Positions 17,032 to 27,582 of a stretch of 64,000 nt of DNA are shown piece after piece. Origin of the DNA: Bacteroides propionicigenes. GTDB lineage: Bacteria > Bacteroidota > Bacteroidia > Bacteroidales > Bacteroidaceae. The translations under genes and the position numbers were made by a program. Location: contig NZ_JAHBBW010000008.1 of assembly GCF_018390535.1 (NCBI RefSeq), positions 1 to 64,000 of the forward strand, in the 5' to 3' direction. Under the pieces are notes generated by a model. It saw nothing but the letters and a program-made list of their open reading frames with translations. It did no database searches and was not told where the DNA came from. How positions within the stretch are numbered: the first letter of the stretch is position 1; each line of letters begins with the position of its first letter.

Positions 17032-19334
17032 TGATGAATAGCGTATCGAAAGTAAAGATAGCTGTCGGCTACACTCTGTTGTTGGGAGTGTTGTTCTTTT
17101 CCCTGTTCTTTGTGCATCGGGAGATGGAGAATCTTATGCTTTCCGATAATCAGGATGTGCACTGGACGGACAGTCTCATCACCCTGCTCCGGGAGAAGGA
17201 TGAAAATACGATTTATATGCTGCGTGTGTTGAGCGAGACGAACGATAGTATGGTGTCCACCCGCGAGATAGAGAACATCATCGCTACCCAGCAAGATTCG
17301 GTGGTTACCAACCGACGCGTGCAACACCGCATTATAACGCATCGTGACACTGTGGTCACCAAACCCAAGAAAAAAGGCTTCTTCCGCCGCTTGGGAGAGG
17401 TGTTTGTGCCGCCCAAAAAAGATACCGCCATCCAAGTGAAGACTTCCCTTGAATATGCCACGGATACGGTGATTGATATCTATAATCCGGTGGATTCCCT
17501 TCAGGAAAAACTACGCGCCGTGGCGCAGCAGAAGAAAGAAAGCAGTGCGGTTGTACAACGCCGCAGGCGTACTTTGCAGCGTATGGACAAGATGCTGACT
17601 GCACGTATAGACAGCCTGTTGAAAGGTTATGAACAGGAAACCTTACAACGTGCCCGTGAAGAAGCGGAATATCAGCAATCCGTGCGCCGCCACTCCGTTA
17701 AGATAATCAGCGGCATTGCAGTGGGGGCAGTGTTGCTTTCTGTCTTTTTCCTGATAATAATAGGACGCGATATCACGCGCAGCAACCGCTATCGTCGCGA
17801 ATTGGAAGAGGCCCGCCGTCGTGCCGAAGACTTGCTGGCTACGCGGGAGAAGATGATGCTTGCCATTACCCATGACTTTAAGGCGCCGCTCGGCTCCATC
17901 ATGGGCTATGCCGACTTGCTCTCCCGTCTGACGGTGGACGAAAGGCAACGTTTCTACTTGGACAATATGAAAACCTCTTCGGAGCACCTGCTGAAACTGG
18001 TGGTTGATTTGCTTGATTTTCATCGGCTCGATCTTCATAAAGCCGAGATAAACCGGGTTACTTTCCACCCTGCCCGTTTGTTGGAGGAGATTCATGTCAG
18101 TTTTAAGCCGTTGACCTCTGCCAAAGGACTGGAACTGCATTGCGATATTGCTCCCGAACTGGAGAGCACATATATTAGCGACCCGCTCCGGCTTCGCCAG
18201 ATTATCAATAACCTGCTTTCCAATGCTGTGAAGTTTACGGACGAGGGCAGTATAATGTTGACGGCACGCTACGAAAATCGTCGGCTGGTCGTTGCCATCG
18301 CCGATACGGGCAAAGGTATGGAACCTGCCGACAAGGAGCGGATATTTCAAGAGTTTACCCGTCTGCCCGGTGCGCAGGGCAAAGAGGGATTCGGACTTGG
18401 GCTATCCATTGTGCGTATGCTCGTACAATTGCTGGAGGGGACGATTGATGTGGATAGTGTGCCGGGCAAAGGAAGTACGTTCACGCTACGTGTGCCTTTG
18501 TTTCCTGTACGCGTATCGGAAGGTGCAGGTGAGAAAGCGCAGGAAATATCCGCATCTCCACAACCCTCGCTTCGGGTACTGCTCATAGACGACGATAGTA
18601 TTCAACTTACACTTACTGCAGCCATGCTCCAACATAGCGGTATCGTTTCGGTGTCGTGTATGCAACTGGATGAATTGCTGGATGCTTTGCGCTCCGATAC
18701 CTTTGATGTGTTGCTCACGGATGTGCAGATGCCGGCCATAAACGGCTTCGACTTGCTGAAACTGTTGCGTGCATCGAATCTTCCTCAGGCACAAACTATC
18801 CCTGTGATAGCCGTTACGGCACGTAGCGATATGAAGCCGGAGGAGTTCAAGGCATATGGCTTTGCCGGTTGCCTGCACAAACCGTTTACGATGGCGGAAC
18901 TCTTCCGCGAATTGAATACGGAAGGCTTCGGGCAAGAAGCTGCCCGGCAAGGGAAAGAAGTGGCGGGAGGCACTGCTGAGGCTTCATCTCCAAATCATCC
19001 GTATAACTTCTCGGCGCTTACCGCTTTCTCTGGCGATGACCCTGAAGCTGCACATTCCATTCTTGAGAGCTTTGTTTCCGAAAGCCGCCTTAATGCTGAA
19101 CGCTTACAGAAGGCGGTAGATGCAGCTGATATGGACGAGGTGGCTGCCGTTTCACATAAAATGATTCCTCTTTTTACGTTGATTGGGGCTGCGGAGCTGG
19201 TAGAGGAACTTAAAGTATTGGAAGGTCTGCGAGGCGTCTCCTTTACTGCGGAACAAAAGCAACGGGCACTCCGGTCGCTTGCTTTCATTGAGGATATTAT
19301 CCGCTTACAGACCCATACAGATTCGGATAAGTAG
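17031..19334 (+). CDS. Hybrid sensor histidine kinase with receiver and HPt domains
   Basis: The 767-residue membrane kinase has helices near 7-27 and 225-247 flanking a periplasmic segment rich in charged residues. The HisKA domain carries His281 in THDFKAPLG, and the HATPase has NNLLSNAVKFTDEG, DTGKGM and GFGLGLSIV. A receiver (about 518-635) has Asp564 in LLTDVQMP, and a C-terminal HPt domain has His709 in AVSHKM. This is a full phosphorelay in one chain except for the output regulator. No DNA-binding domain is present, so a separate regulator must receive the phosphate. The orphan NtrC-type regulator at 12007-13428 is the nearest candidate (inference). Confidence 0.92.
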   Translation: MMNSVSKVKIAVGYTLLLGVLFFSLFFVHREMENLMLSDNQDVHWTDSLITLLREKDENTIYMLRVLSETNDSMVSTREIENIIATQQDSVVTNRRVQHRIITHRDTVVTKPKKKGFFRRLGEVFVPPKKDTAIQVKTSLEYATDTVIDIYNPVDSLQEKLRAVAQQKKESSAVVQRRRRTLQRMDKMLTARIDSLLKGYEQETLQRAREEAEYQQSVRRHSVKIISGIAVGAVLLSVFFLIIIGRDITRSNRYRRELEEARRRAEDLLATREKMMLAITHDFKAPLGSIMGYADLLSRLTVDERQRFYLDNMKTSSEHLLKLVVDLLDFHRLDLHKAEINRVTFHPARLLEEIHVSFKPLTSAKGLELHCDIAPELESTYISDPLRLRQIINNLLSNAVKFTDEGSIMLTARYENRRLVVAIADTGKGMEPADKERIFQEFTRLPGAQGKEGFGLGLSIVRMLVQLLEGTIDVDSVPGKGSTFTLRVPLFPVRVSEGAGEKAQEISASPQPSLRVLLIDDDSIQLTLTAAMLQHSGIVSVSCMQLDELLDALRSDTFDVLLTDVQMPAINGFDLLKLLRASNLPQAQTIPVIAVTARSDMKPEEFKAYGFAGCLHKPFTMAELFRELNTEGFGQEAARQGKEVAGGTAEASSPNHPYNFSALTAFSGDDPEAAHSILESFVSESRLNAERLQKAVDAADMDEVAAVSHKMIPLFTLIGAAELVEELKVLEGLRGVSFTAEQKQRALRSLAFIEDIIRLQTHTDSDK

Positions 19335-19439
19335 CCATAAACACCGGTATAGCGCAGTATTTTTACTCTTTAGGAACTTTATCTCAAAATTAATTGTTTA
19401 CTTTGTACAACTTTTAATAGATGACAGCTTAACGTTCCA

Positions 19440-22400
19440 ATGAGAAGAAAATGGTTAAAGGGGGCACTTTGGGTGCTGCTCACTCCTATTATCCTATTTG
19501 TAATAGTGATGATATTGCTTTACGTGCCTCCCGTACAGAATTTTATACGGAAGCAAGCTATCGCAATAGCATCGGACGCTACGGGCATGAATATTTCCGT
19601 AGAACGAATTGATCTTCGCTTCCCTTTGAACTTGCTTGTACGTGGCGTACAGGTGGTGCAGTTGGAGAACGCCGCCGCTGATGTTCAACATCCCGATACT
19701 TTGCTGAATCTTGGAAGTTTGAACATAAGTGTGCAGGCATGGCCTTTATTGCAGGGCAAGGTAGAGGTGGATAATATAACCTTGCAAGAGGTTGCCGTAA
19801 ATTCTTCCAATCTGCTGGAGGGTATGCATATAAAGGGAACGCTTGGACGGTTCTTCCTTGAGAGTCATGGCATTGACCTGAAGAGAGAAAATGCCGTATT
19901 GAATAGTGTGGAGCTGAGTAATACCCATATGCAAGTAATGCTTGCGGACACTACCGAAGCCCCGAAAGATACTACTGAAACCGTCGTAAACTGGAAGATA
20001 GCCCTGCATGATTTGAAACTGAAAAATGTTTCGGTAGATTTGCAGATGCCGCTCGATTCTATGGCTTTGGCTGCCAATATCGGTGATGCAAGCATTGAAG
20101 ATGCGAATGCCGACTTTAAACGTCAGCGCTATGGTTGGAGGAAGTTTGCCCTTACGGGTACTACTGTGAATTATGATTCGGGTACAGCTGCTCCTATAGA
20201 AGGTTTTGACGCTTCACATATTGCTTTGCGTGATATTCGCATCGGCATTGATTCGGTAATGGCTTGCGGTCGTGATATGAACGCCATTATTCGTGAATTC
20301 TCCATGTATGACCGTTCCGGACTGAGTGTGACTTCTCTGACCGGCCGTCTGTTTGCCGATTCAACCGTTATCCGTGTGCCTTATCTGCAACTCAAGACCC
20401 CGCACAGCAACATGGATCTGACGGCGCAAACCTATTGGAAACTCGTAGATATACCTACCACTGGACATTTGTCCGCCCGCTTTAATGCCAATATCGGCAA
20501 GCAGGATGTGCTGCTCTTTGCCGGAGGATTGCCCGAAACCTTTAAGGATGCTTATCCTTTCCGTCCGTTGGTAATTCATGCCGGTACGGAAGGAAATCTG
20601 AAGCAAATGCAGATTTCCCGTTTCACAGCCGAACTGCCGGGCGCTTTCTATTTAAGTGGCGGCGGTGAATTGTGGAATCTTACAGATAGTTTGAAGCGTA
20701 GCGGAGAACTCGACTTTGAAATGCAGACGCAGGACCTCAATTTCCTTACCGGACTTACCGGAGTAACACCCGACGGGTCTATCGTTGTACCCGACAGCAT
20801 GAATCTCATGGCGCGTCTCGGGCTTGACGGACCACAATGCAATGCCATTCTGAAAGTAAAGGAAGGTGAAGGCAGCTTGAATTTGGATGCTGCCTACAAC
20901 TTGGCCACCGAGGCCTATCATGCCGACCTTGCGATAGATGCTTTGCAACTCCATCATTTCTTGCCCAAAGATTCTATTTATACACTTACGGCTCAAGTCT
21001 CCGCCAAAGGGCAAGGAGTGGATATTGCTTCCCATAAAACAATAGCTCGTGTAGAAGCCAAACTGGCCGAACTGCAATATGCCCGCTGGAATATATCGGG
21101 TGTGGATTTGAATGCAGGCTTAAAGTCATCGGTAGCCTCCGTGCACCTGACGAGTGATAATACTTTATTGAAAATGCAGTCTGAGGCGGATATGCGCCTT
21201 GACCGTAAATATATGGACGGTAAGCTGACCGTGAATGTGGAAGAATTGGACTTGCATAAACTGGGAGTAGCATCCGAACCTTTAGAGCATCCGTTTGCGT
21301 TTAATTTAGGTGCGGAGGCACGCCATGACTCCATTAAGTTAAGAATGGACGCCGGTGATATGAATCTGCAGTTCCGGGCCCGCAGTACTTTGAAAGAACT
21401 GTTGGAACAATCGGATGAGTTTGTTGCCATTCTTATGAAGCAGATAGACGAAAGGAAATTGGATCATGCGGCTTTGAGGCGGGTGCTGCCGTCAGCCGGT
21501 ATGCAGTTGACGGCGGGACAGTCTAATCCGGTCAGTTATTTCTTAAAAACAAAGGACGTGGCGTTCCATGATTTTACTCTTCGTTTCGGGTTTACTCCGA
21601 CGCGGGGCATCAACGGACGGACAGCTGTACATGGGTTGAAGGTGGATTCGTTGCAACTGGACACAGTCTTCTTTGCAGTTCGGCAGGATACCTCACGCAT
21701 GGTGTTGCAAAGCGGTGTGATTAATGGACCGAAGAATCCACAGTTCGTATTCCGTAGTACGCTTACCGGTGAGGTTCGTAGTGAAGATGCCGAACTGACA
21801 GTGAACTATGTGGACGGCGAGGGGCAGACCGGAGTCTTGTTTGGTATTAATGCCCGCCCATTGACAGAGGGACATGGCAAGGGCAACGGGGTATTGCTCA
21901 ATCTTACGCCTGCCGAACCGATTATTGCGTATCGTAAATTCCATTTTGTGGATAAAAGCAACTGGGTTTACCTGCATAAGAATATGCGCGTCTATGCCAA
22001 TATTGATATGGACAGTGACAATGGTTTGTCCTTCCGTATGCAGTCGGATAAGAACGACAGCATCTCATTGCAGAATATGAATGTGGAATTAAGCCGTTTC
22101 CAGTTGGGTGAGTTGAGTGAGGTTCTTCCTTATATGCCGCGGTTGACCGGTCTGTTCTCCGCAGAAGCTCAGTATATACAGACGGCTACCTCCTTGCAGG
22201 TATCTGCCGAAGCCAATATTGATGAATTGACATACGAACGTCAGCACGTGGGAGACATTGGCATGGGTGCTACATGGTTGCCGGGTGACAAAGGGGCTAC
22301 ACATTATTTAAATACATATTTCAGTTATGATAATCAGGAAGTGCTGACTGCCGACGGTATACTGACGCAAAAAAATGGTAGGGATACATTGGAAGTAACT

Positions 22401-23993
22401 ACCACTTTTGAACATTTCCCGATGAAGATAGCCAATGCTTTTGTTCCGGATCAGATGGTCTCCTTTACCGGTGACCTTGACGGCGGAATGTACATCTACG
22501 GGCCATTGGATAAACCCAAGATGCACGGAGATATTACGCTGGACAGTGTGTCGGTATATGCACGTCAGGCAGGAGCTCGTTACTGGTTTGATGAACGTCC
22601 GGTGCAGATTAAGGATAACCAACTGATATTTGATAAGTTTGCTATCTATACCACCAGTAAGAATCCTTTTACGATTGACGGAAAGGTTGACTTCCGTAAT
22701 TTGGAACGTCCTACGGCGGACTTGAAGCTGAAGGCAGAAAACTATACTCTACTGGATGCGCCGCGTACTCGCGAAAGCATGATTTATGGTAAAGTTTTTG
22801 TTGACTTGAATGCTACGGTGCGGGGACCTTTGGATGCTCTGACTATGCGTGGTAATATGAATCTGTTGGGAAATACAAATGCCACTTATGTGTGGACAGA
22901 TTCGCCGCTGGCTGTGGAAGACCGCTTGGACGGGCTGGTTACTTTCACTTCCTTTGCCGATACAACTTCGGTGAATACGGATGAAGCCCCGGTCATGTCT
23001 TTGGGCGGTATGGATATGATAATGACCGTACATATTGATGATGCGGTGCGTTTGCGTGCCGACCTCAGTACCGACCGCAGCAAGTTTGTTGAATTGGAAG
23101 GCGGTGGTAACCTGAATCTGCAATACACCCCTCAGGGCGACTTGAACCTTACCGGACGTTATACTCTCTCAGGCGGTATCTTGAAATACTCCTTGCCTGT
23201 TATACCTCTGAAAGATTTTCAGATAAATAGTGGCAGTTATGTGGATTGGCGGGGCGATCCGATGAATCCTACACTGAACTTGAAGGCAACGGAACGCTTG
23301 CGTGCTTCGGTGGCTGACGGTGACGACGGCGGTACACGTATGGTGAACTTTGATGTCTCTATCTCCATAAAGAACAAGATGACAGCTCCGGAATTGGTAT
23401 TTGACATCTCGGCGCCTGATGATGCCACCATCGAAAATGAGTTGCAGGCAATGGGTGCTGAAGAACGGAGTAAACAAGCGATTGCCATGATGGCTACGGG
23501 CGTCTATCTGAACAGTGGTGCCAAAGGTGCCGGACTGACGATGGGCAGCGCTTTGAACAGTGTGTTGCAAAGTCAAATTAATTCATTGGCAGGTTCCGCC
23601 CTGCAAAGCGTCAATGCCAGCTTCTCAATGGGGATTGAAGACCGTACGGCTGCGGAAACAGGCGATACGCAGAAAGACATCAGTTTCCGTTACTCGCAGC
23701 GTCTCTTCAATGATAGAGTACAGATTGTTATTGGCGGTAAGGTGTCTACGGGAGCTAATGCCACTAATGATGCGGAATCGTTTATAGACAATGTGTCTTT
23801 GGAATACAGGTTGGACAAATCCGGCACTCGTTATGTCCGTGTCTTCCATAATAAAAACTATGAAAGCGTACTCGATGGCGAGATTACCGAAACCGGTGTA
23901 GGTATGGTGCTTCGCCGTAAAATGGATCGCTTGAGTGAGCTTTTCCTTTTCAGGAAAAAGAAGAAACCGATGGAGACCGAAGAGAAGAGATGA
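19440..23993 (+). CDS. tamB: TamB-family translocation/assembly protein
   Basis: The 1517-residue protein has an N-terminal membrane anchor (about 8-30), a very long beta-rich region of repeated short strands as in AsmA/TamB bridge proteins, and a C-terminal TamB domain (about 1050-1470). That domain includes the GGILKYSLPVIPLKDFQINSGSYV stretch. The family spans the periplasm as a hydrophobic groove and is involved in outer-membrane protein assembly and phospholipid transport. The outer-membrane partner gene follows 20 bp downstream, an arrangement conserved in many bacteria. The length is within the family's range. Confidence 0.9.
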   Translation: MRRKWLKGALWVLLTPIILFVIVMILLYVPPVQNFIRKQAIAIASDATGMNISVERIDLRFPLNLLVRGVQVVQLENAAADVQHPDTLLNLGSLNISVQAWPLLQGKVEVDNITLQEVAVNSSNLLEGMHIKGTLGRFFLESHGIDLKRENAVLNSVELSNTHMQVMLADTTEAPKDTTETVVNWKIALHDLKLKNVSVDLQMPLDSMALAANIGDASIEDANADFKRQRYGWRKFALTGTTVNYDSGTAAPIEGFDASHIALRDIRIGIDSVMACGRDMNAIIREFSMYDRSGLSVTSLTGRLFADSTVIRVPYLQLKTPHSNMDLTAQTYWKLVDIPTTGHLSARFNANIGKQDVLLFAGGLPETFKDAYPFRPLVIHAGTEGNLKQMQISRFTAELPGAFYLSGGGELWNLTDSLKRSGELDFEMQTQDLNFLTGLTGVTPDGSIVVPDSMNLMARLGLDGPQCNAILKVKEGEGSLNLDAAYNLATEAYHADLAIDALQLHHFLPKDSIYTLTAQVSAKGQGVDIASHKTIARVEAKLAELQYARWNISGVDLNAGLKSSVASVHLTSDNTLLKMQSEADMRLDRKYMDGKLTVNVEELDLHKLGVASEPLEHPFAFNLGAEARHDSIKLRMDAGDMNLQFRARSTLKELLEQSDEFVAILMKQIDERKLDHAALRRVLPSAGMQLTAGQSNPVSYFLKTKDVAFHDFTLRFGFTPTRGINGRTAVHGLKVDSLQLDTVFFAVRQDTSRMVLQSGVINGPKNPQFVFRSTLTGEVRSEDAELTVNYVDGEGQTGVLFGINARPLTEGHGKGNGVLLNLTPAEPIIAYRKFHFVDKSNWVYLHKNMRVYANIDMDSDNGLSFRMQSDKNDSISLQNMNVELSRFQLGELSEVLPYMPRLTGLFSAEAQYIQTATSLQVSAEANIDELTYERQHVGDIGMGATWLPGDKGATHYLNTYFSYDNQEVLTADGILTQKNGRDTLEVTTTFEHFPMKIANAFVPDQMVSFTGDLDGGMYIYGPLDKPKMHGDITLDSVSVYARQAGARYWFDERPVQIKDNQLIFDKFAIYTTSKNPFTIDGKVDFRNLERPTADLKLKAENYTLLDAPRTRESMIYGKVFVDLNATVRGPLDALTMRGNMNLLGNTNATYVWTDSPLAVEDRLDGLVTFTSFADTTSVNTDEAPVMSLGGMDMIMTVHIDDAVRLRADLSTDRSKFVELEGGGNLNLQYTPQGDLNLTGRYTLSGGILKYSLPVIPLKDFQINSGSYVDWRGDPMNPTLNLKATERLRASVADGDDGGTRMVNFDVSISIKNKMTAPELVFDISAPDDATIENELQAMGAEERSKQAIAMMATGVYLNSGAKGAGLTMGSALNSVLQSQINSLAGSALQSVNASFSMGIEDRTAAETGDTQKDISFRYSQRLFNDRVQIVIGGKVSTGANATNDAESFIDNVSLEYRLDKSGTRYVRVFHNKNYESVLDGEITETGVGMVLRRKMDRLSELFLFRKKKKPMETEEKR

Positions 23994-24013
23994 CGGCATT
24001 AATCTGAAAAGTA

Positions 24014-26368
24014 ATGAACGATATGAAACGACTGATACTATATATAATAGGTGTAATCCTTTTGGCAGCCTGTTCCACTACTAAACATCTGCCCGAAGGT
24101 GAAGTGCTGTATGTGGGACAGAAGAAGACGATTGTAGAGAATTATAAGTCCACTCCGGTTGGAGAAATTGCTTTGGAAGAAGTGAATGCCGCTTTGGATA
24201 AAGCTCCTAACAACTCTATATTTGGAATACGTTATCCGTTCCCTTTAGGACTGTGGATATATAACGGATTTGTGAAATACGAGAAAGGTTTAGGCAAATG
24301 GGTATTCAATACCTTTGCAGCTACGCCGGTATTGATGTCCGCTGTCAATCCTGATATTCGTCAGAAGGCGGCTGCCAACCTGTTGCGTGACTATGGCTAT
24401 TTTAATGGTAAGGTCAGTTACCGTACTTTTGTTGACCCGAAAGACTCTCTGAAAGCGAAAGTACAGTATACGGTGGATATGCGTAATCCCTATTATATAG
24501 ATACGGTTTTCTATCATGGTTTCAGTGAACGTACATTGCGTATTATGAATATGAGCCGTCGTCGTTCACTGATTAGTCCGGGAGAGCAGTTCAATGTGCT
24601 CGACCTCGATGGGGAACGTACACGTATCAGTACCCTGTTGCGTAATGTGGGGTGTTATTATTTCAGTCCTGAATATTTGACGTATCAGGCAGATACGACC
24701 CAAGTGCCGGGAGGTCATGTGGCGATGCGTATGGTGCCCGTTGCCGGCATGCCTGCTGTGGCGGAGAAACCGTTTTTTGTGGGAAAGAAATCTTTTTATC
24801 TTTATGGCAAACAAGGGCAGATGCCTAATGATAGCATAGATTATAAAGGTCTGCATATTTACTATCATGACAAATTGCGGGTACGCCCCAATATGCTTTA
24901 CCGCTGGCTGAACTATCATGCTTATCGGCAAAAACGCCAGGTACAGGACAGTACGGGCATTTCGAAGCGGCGCTCCATGCAGAATATGTATAGTTTGTAT
25001 CGCCAGACCCGTATTCAAGAACGCTTGAACAATGTGGGTATCTTCCGCTATCTCGAAATGAGATATACGCCGCGTGATACAACCTTTGTATGTGATACGC
25101 TTGATGTAAATATACATGCAGCCTTGGACAAACCTTATGATGCTGAATTGGACTTCAACGTGAAGATGAAAAGTAATAATCAGACAGGTCCGGGAGCCTC
25201 GTTTACTGTAACGAAGAATAACGTCTTCGGGGGTGGTGAGTCTTGGAATGTCAAGTTGGATGGTTCATACGAGTGGCAGACCGGAAAGGATAGGTCTTCG
25301 TTAATGAACAGCTACGAAATAGGTCTGTCAACTTCGCTTATGTTTCCGCGTGTAGTCTTTCCTCGTTTTGGTGACAGAGAGTATGACTTTCCGGCCATGA
25401 CAACTTTTAAACTGTATATCGACCAGCTGAATCGTGCCAAGTATTATAAACTTCTGGCATTCGGGGGAAGCGCCACCTATGATTTCCAACCCAAACGCAC
25501 GAGCAAGCATAGCTTCACACCGTTTAAGTTGACATTCAACGTGCTTCGTAATCCCACAGAGGCCTTCAAGCAATTGCAGGCAGATAACCCGGCGCTTTAT
25601 GTCAGCTTGCGCGACCAGTTTATTCCTGCCATGGAATATACCTATACTTACGATAATGCGTCCATAAGCCAAGTGCGAAATCCTATTTGGTGGCAGACAA
25701 CGGTAGGTTCGGCAGGTAATGTTACTTCGTGTATCTATCGCATATTCGGAAAACCGTTCAGCGAAAAAGATAAAAAACTGTTGGGTGTGCCCTTTGCACA
25801 GTTCTTAAAGGTGAACAGTGAATTTCGTTATCATTATAAGATTGATAAGAACCAGATGATTGCTTCACGTATTGCCGGCGGGGTGATATGGTCGTATGGA
25901 AATGCGTTGTCGGCTCCTTATACAGAGCAATTCTATATCGGCGGCGCTAATAGCATACGTGCATTTTCCGCCCGCAGTATAGGTCCGGGCGGTTATGCTC
26001 CGGATAAGGAAAGCAAGTATTCTTTCATCAATCATGTGGGCGACATACGTATGGAGGCCAATGTAGAGTACCGTTTTCGTATCATCGGAGACTTGCATGG
26101 AGCGGTGTTCTTGGATGCAGGTAATGTGTGGTTGATGCGTAAGGACGATTCACGTCCCGGCGGTGAATTCACCTTGAAGAATTTTGCCAAACAGGTGGCT
26201 TTGGGCACGGGGGCAGGTATACGTTATGATATGGATTTTCTCGTTTTCCGTCTGGATTGCGGAGTCGGTTTGCACGACCCGTATGAAACCGGTAAATCGG
26301 GATATTACAATATTCCTAAGTTCAAGGATAGCCTTGCCTTGCATTTCGCTATTGGCTATCCGTTCTGA
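24014..26368 (+). CDS. TamA/BamA-family outer-membrane lipoprotein (TamL-like)
   Basis: The 784-residue protein has a lipoprotein signal with LLAAC (Cys20), POTRA-like periplasmic segments (about 110-350), and a C-terminal beta-barrel with the surface-antigen/BamA motif. FYIGGANSIRAFSARSIGPG, DAGNVW and a final aromatic (IGYPF) are visible. Bacteroidetes TamA equivalents are lipoproteins called TamL; this protein fits that description and forms a pair with tamB. A second ATG at 24023 (MKRLILY) is also a plausible start. A bidirectional terminator follows immediately. Confidence 0.88.
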   Translation: MNDMKRLILYIIGVILLAACSTTKHLPEGEVLYVGQKKTIVENYKSTPVGEIALEEVNAALDKAPNNSIFGIRYPFPLGLWIYNGFVKYEKGLGKWVFNTFAATPVLMSAVNPDIRQKAAANLLRDYGYFNGKVSYRTFVDPKDSLKAKVQYTVDMRNPYYIDTVFYHGFSERTLRIMNMSRRRSLISPGEQFNVLDLDGERTRISTLLRNVGCYYFSPEYLTYQADTTQVPGGHVAMRMVPVAGMPAVAEKPFFVGKKSFYLYGKQGQMPNDSIDYKGLHIYYHDKLRVRPNMLYRWLNYHAYRQKRQVQDSTGISKRRSMQNMYSLYRQTRIQERLNNVGIFRYLEMRYTPRDTTFVCDTLDVNIHAALDKPYDAELDFNVKMKSNNQTGPGASFTVTKNNVFGGGESWNVKLDGSYEWQTGKDRSSLMNSYEIGLSTSLMFPRVVFPRFGDREYDFPAMTTFKLYIDQLNRAKYYKLLAFGGSATYDFQPKRTSKHSFTPFKLTFNVLRNPTEAFKQLQADNPALYVSLRDQFIPAMEYTYTYDNASISQVRNPIWWQTTVGSAGNVTSCIYRIFGKPFSEKDKKLLGVPFAQFLKVNSEFRYHYKIDKNQMIASRIAGGVIWSYGNALSAPYTEQFYIGGANSIRAFSARSIGPGGYAPDKESKYSFINHVGDIRMEANVEYRFRIIGDLHGAVFLDAGNVWLMRKDDSRPGGEFTLKNFAKQVALGTGAGIRYDMDFLVFRLDCGVGLHDPYETGKSGYYNIPKFKDSLALHFAIGYPF

Positions 26369-26374
26369 TTAAAA

Positions 26375-26405
26375 AAAGCAGACCTGTTGATTGCAGGTCT
26401 GCTTT
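26375..26405. terminator. Bidirectional intrinsic terminator
   Basis: AAAGCAGACCTG (26375-26386) is fully complementary to CAGGTCTGCTTT (26394-26405) around a seven-base loop. It serves the converging tamL-like and PepSY-like genes. Confidence 0.9.
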
Positions 26406-26469
26406 GTTGTGAGTTGATATTGTTGATAGTTACGATGAAGGTCTATCTTTGTGTATAACTATTGGCGGG

Positions 26470-27486
26470 TTATAACCCGAAGTCGGCAGGATTAATAGTT
26501 GCAATCAATACCAGTTCTTCCTTGTCTTCTGCAGTTTCCACTTCCGTGTAGATTTCAATCTCGTGTTTAGTATTCTCACGGATTTCAATCTCCCATTTAC
26601 TTGGATCCTTTTCGCCGGTAAGGGCAATTAACTCATCAAGTTTCTCTTGAGAGAGCTTTTTGACAAACATCTGAATGAACGCAACTTTTATTGGGTCGTC
26701 AAGGTCGATTTCACTACCTAAGAATTTGTAATCCTTGTCGAAGAGTAGTTCGTATTCAATATTGATAGATAAATTCTCTATTTTAGCTGAACGGAGAATT
26801 TCTACTTCATATTCCAATGCTTTAGTTGTTTCGTTTTTCTCTTCCTCAAAGTCAACGATGATGGCATCCTTATAATTCTTTGCAATGTAGCTTACCAACT
26901 TTTGCGGACATGGGAGGTTCTCGTCTTCATCGTTTTCGTCATTGTCGGGCACTTCTTTTACTAATATACCTTCTGTCGTATAGTACAGTTCGTATTCTGC
27001 ATCTTTCTTTTCGACTTCCAGCTTGATGATGATTTCGGCTTCTCCTGTTTCGCTAAGGTTGCGTTGTAACAGGTCGATGTCATCAAGGATATAACCTTCC
27101 GTATTGTAGGTGCTTTTATTGTAAGCATCCCATACTTTGGTATATTGGGTTTTAAAGTCCTCTTTTGAAATTTCTTTTTCGCTCAGGCTGCATTGTCCCT
27201 CTTGGGTATACCAAGCCTCACATTGGGGAGCCGGAGCAGTATCGGCACGGGTTTTACCTTTCTTCAAGTCGAAGGTTGCCACATAGTAGTTCTTCTTTTC
27301 AGTCCATTTTACATTTACAGCATCAGGAAATTGTTTGGTAAATACGTTGGCTACCGGTTTAGGTAAGTTTTCGGGAGTAATGTTGCCGTTGTTGTTACCG
27401 TTGTTTTCGTTGTCATCACTGCATGCTGTGAATGCAATCATGGCTGCTCCCAGCAACCACGCTGCCAAATTCATTTTCTTTCTCAT
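26470..27486 (-). CDS. PepSY-like lipoprotein
   Basis: The 338-residue protein has a lipobox AFTAC (Cys22), then an Asn/Asp-rich spacer (DDNENNGNNNGN), then at least two PepSY-like modules of the Bacteroidetes type. One is around 42-102 (VFTKQFPDAVNVKWTEKKNYYVATFDL) and one around 190-250 (SYIAKNYKDAIIVDFEEEK). The family is predicted to be extracytoplasmic and is often near two-component systems; its biochemical activity is unclear. The gene is divergent from the OmpR-type pair, so it may be a target or modulator of that system. The codon reading frame is intact. Confidence 0.8.
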   Translation of the reverse strand: MRKKMNLAAWLLGAAMIAFTACSDDNENNGNNNGNITPENLPKPVANVFTKQFPDAVNVKWTEKKNYYVATFDLKKGKTRADTAPAPQCEAWYTQEGQCSLSEKEISKEDFKTQYTKVWDAYNKSTYNTEGYILDDIDLLQRNLSETGEAEIIIKLEVEKKDAEYELYYTTEGILVKEVPDNDENDEDENLPCPQKLVSYIAKNYKDAIIVDFEEEKNETTKALEYEVEILRSAKIENLSINIEYELLFDKDYKFLGSEIDLDDPIKVAFIQMFVKKLSQEKLDELIALTGEKDPSKWEIEIRENTKHEIEIYTEVETAEDKEELVLIATINPADFGL

Positions 27487-27530
27487 AATTTATTTTTTTA
27501 AAGTTTAGACGAGGCAAAGAAAAGAGACAA

Positions 27531-27555
27531 TTCTGAAGTTTTTCTGAAGATTCTG
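27531..27555. promoter_or_regulatory. Direct repeats, candidate OmpR-type operator
   Basis: TTCTGAAG at 27531-27538 and again at 27542-27549 are spaced 11 bp start to start, with a third partial TTCTG at 27551. PhoB/OmpR-type regulators typically bind tandem half-sites at 11-bp spacing. The repeats lie between the divergent lipoprotein and response-regulator genes, upstream of the latter's promoter. Confidence 0.45.
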
Positions 27556-27582
27556 TTTTTGCGTAGATTTTGTGTGAACGGG

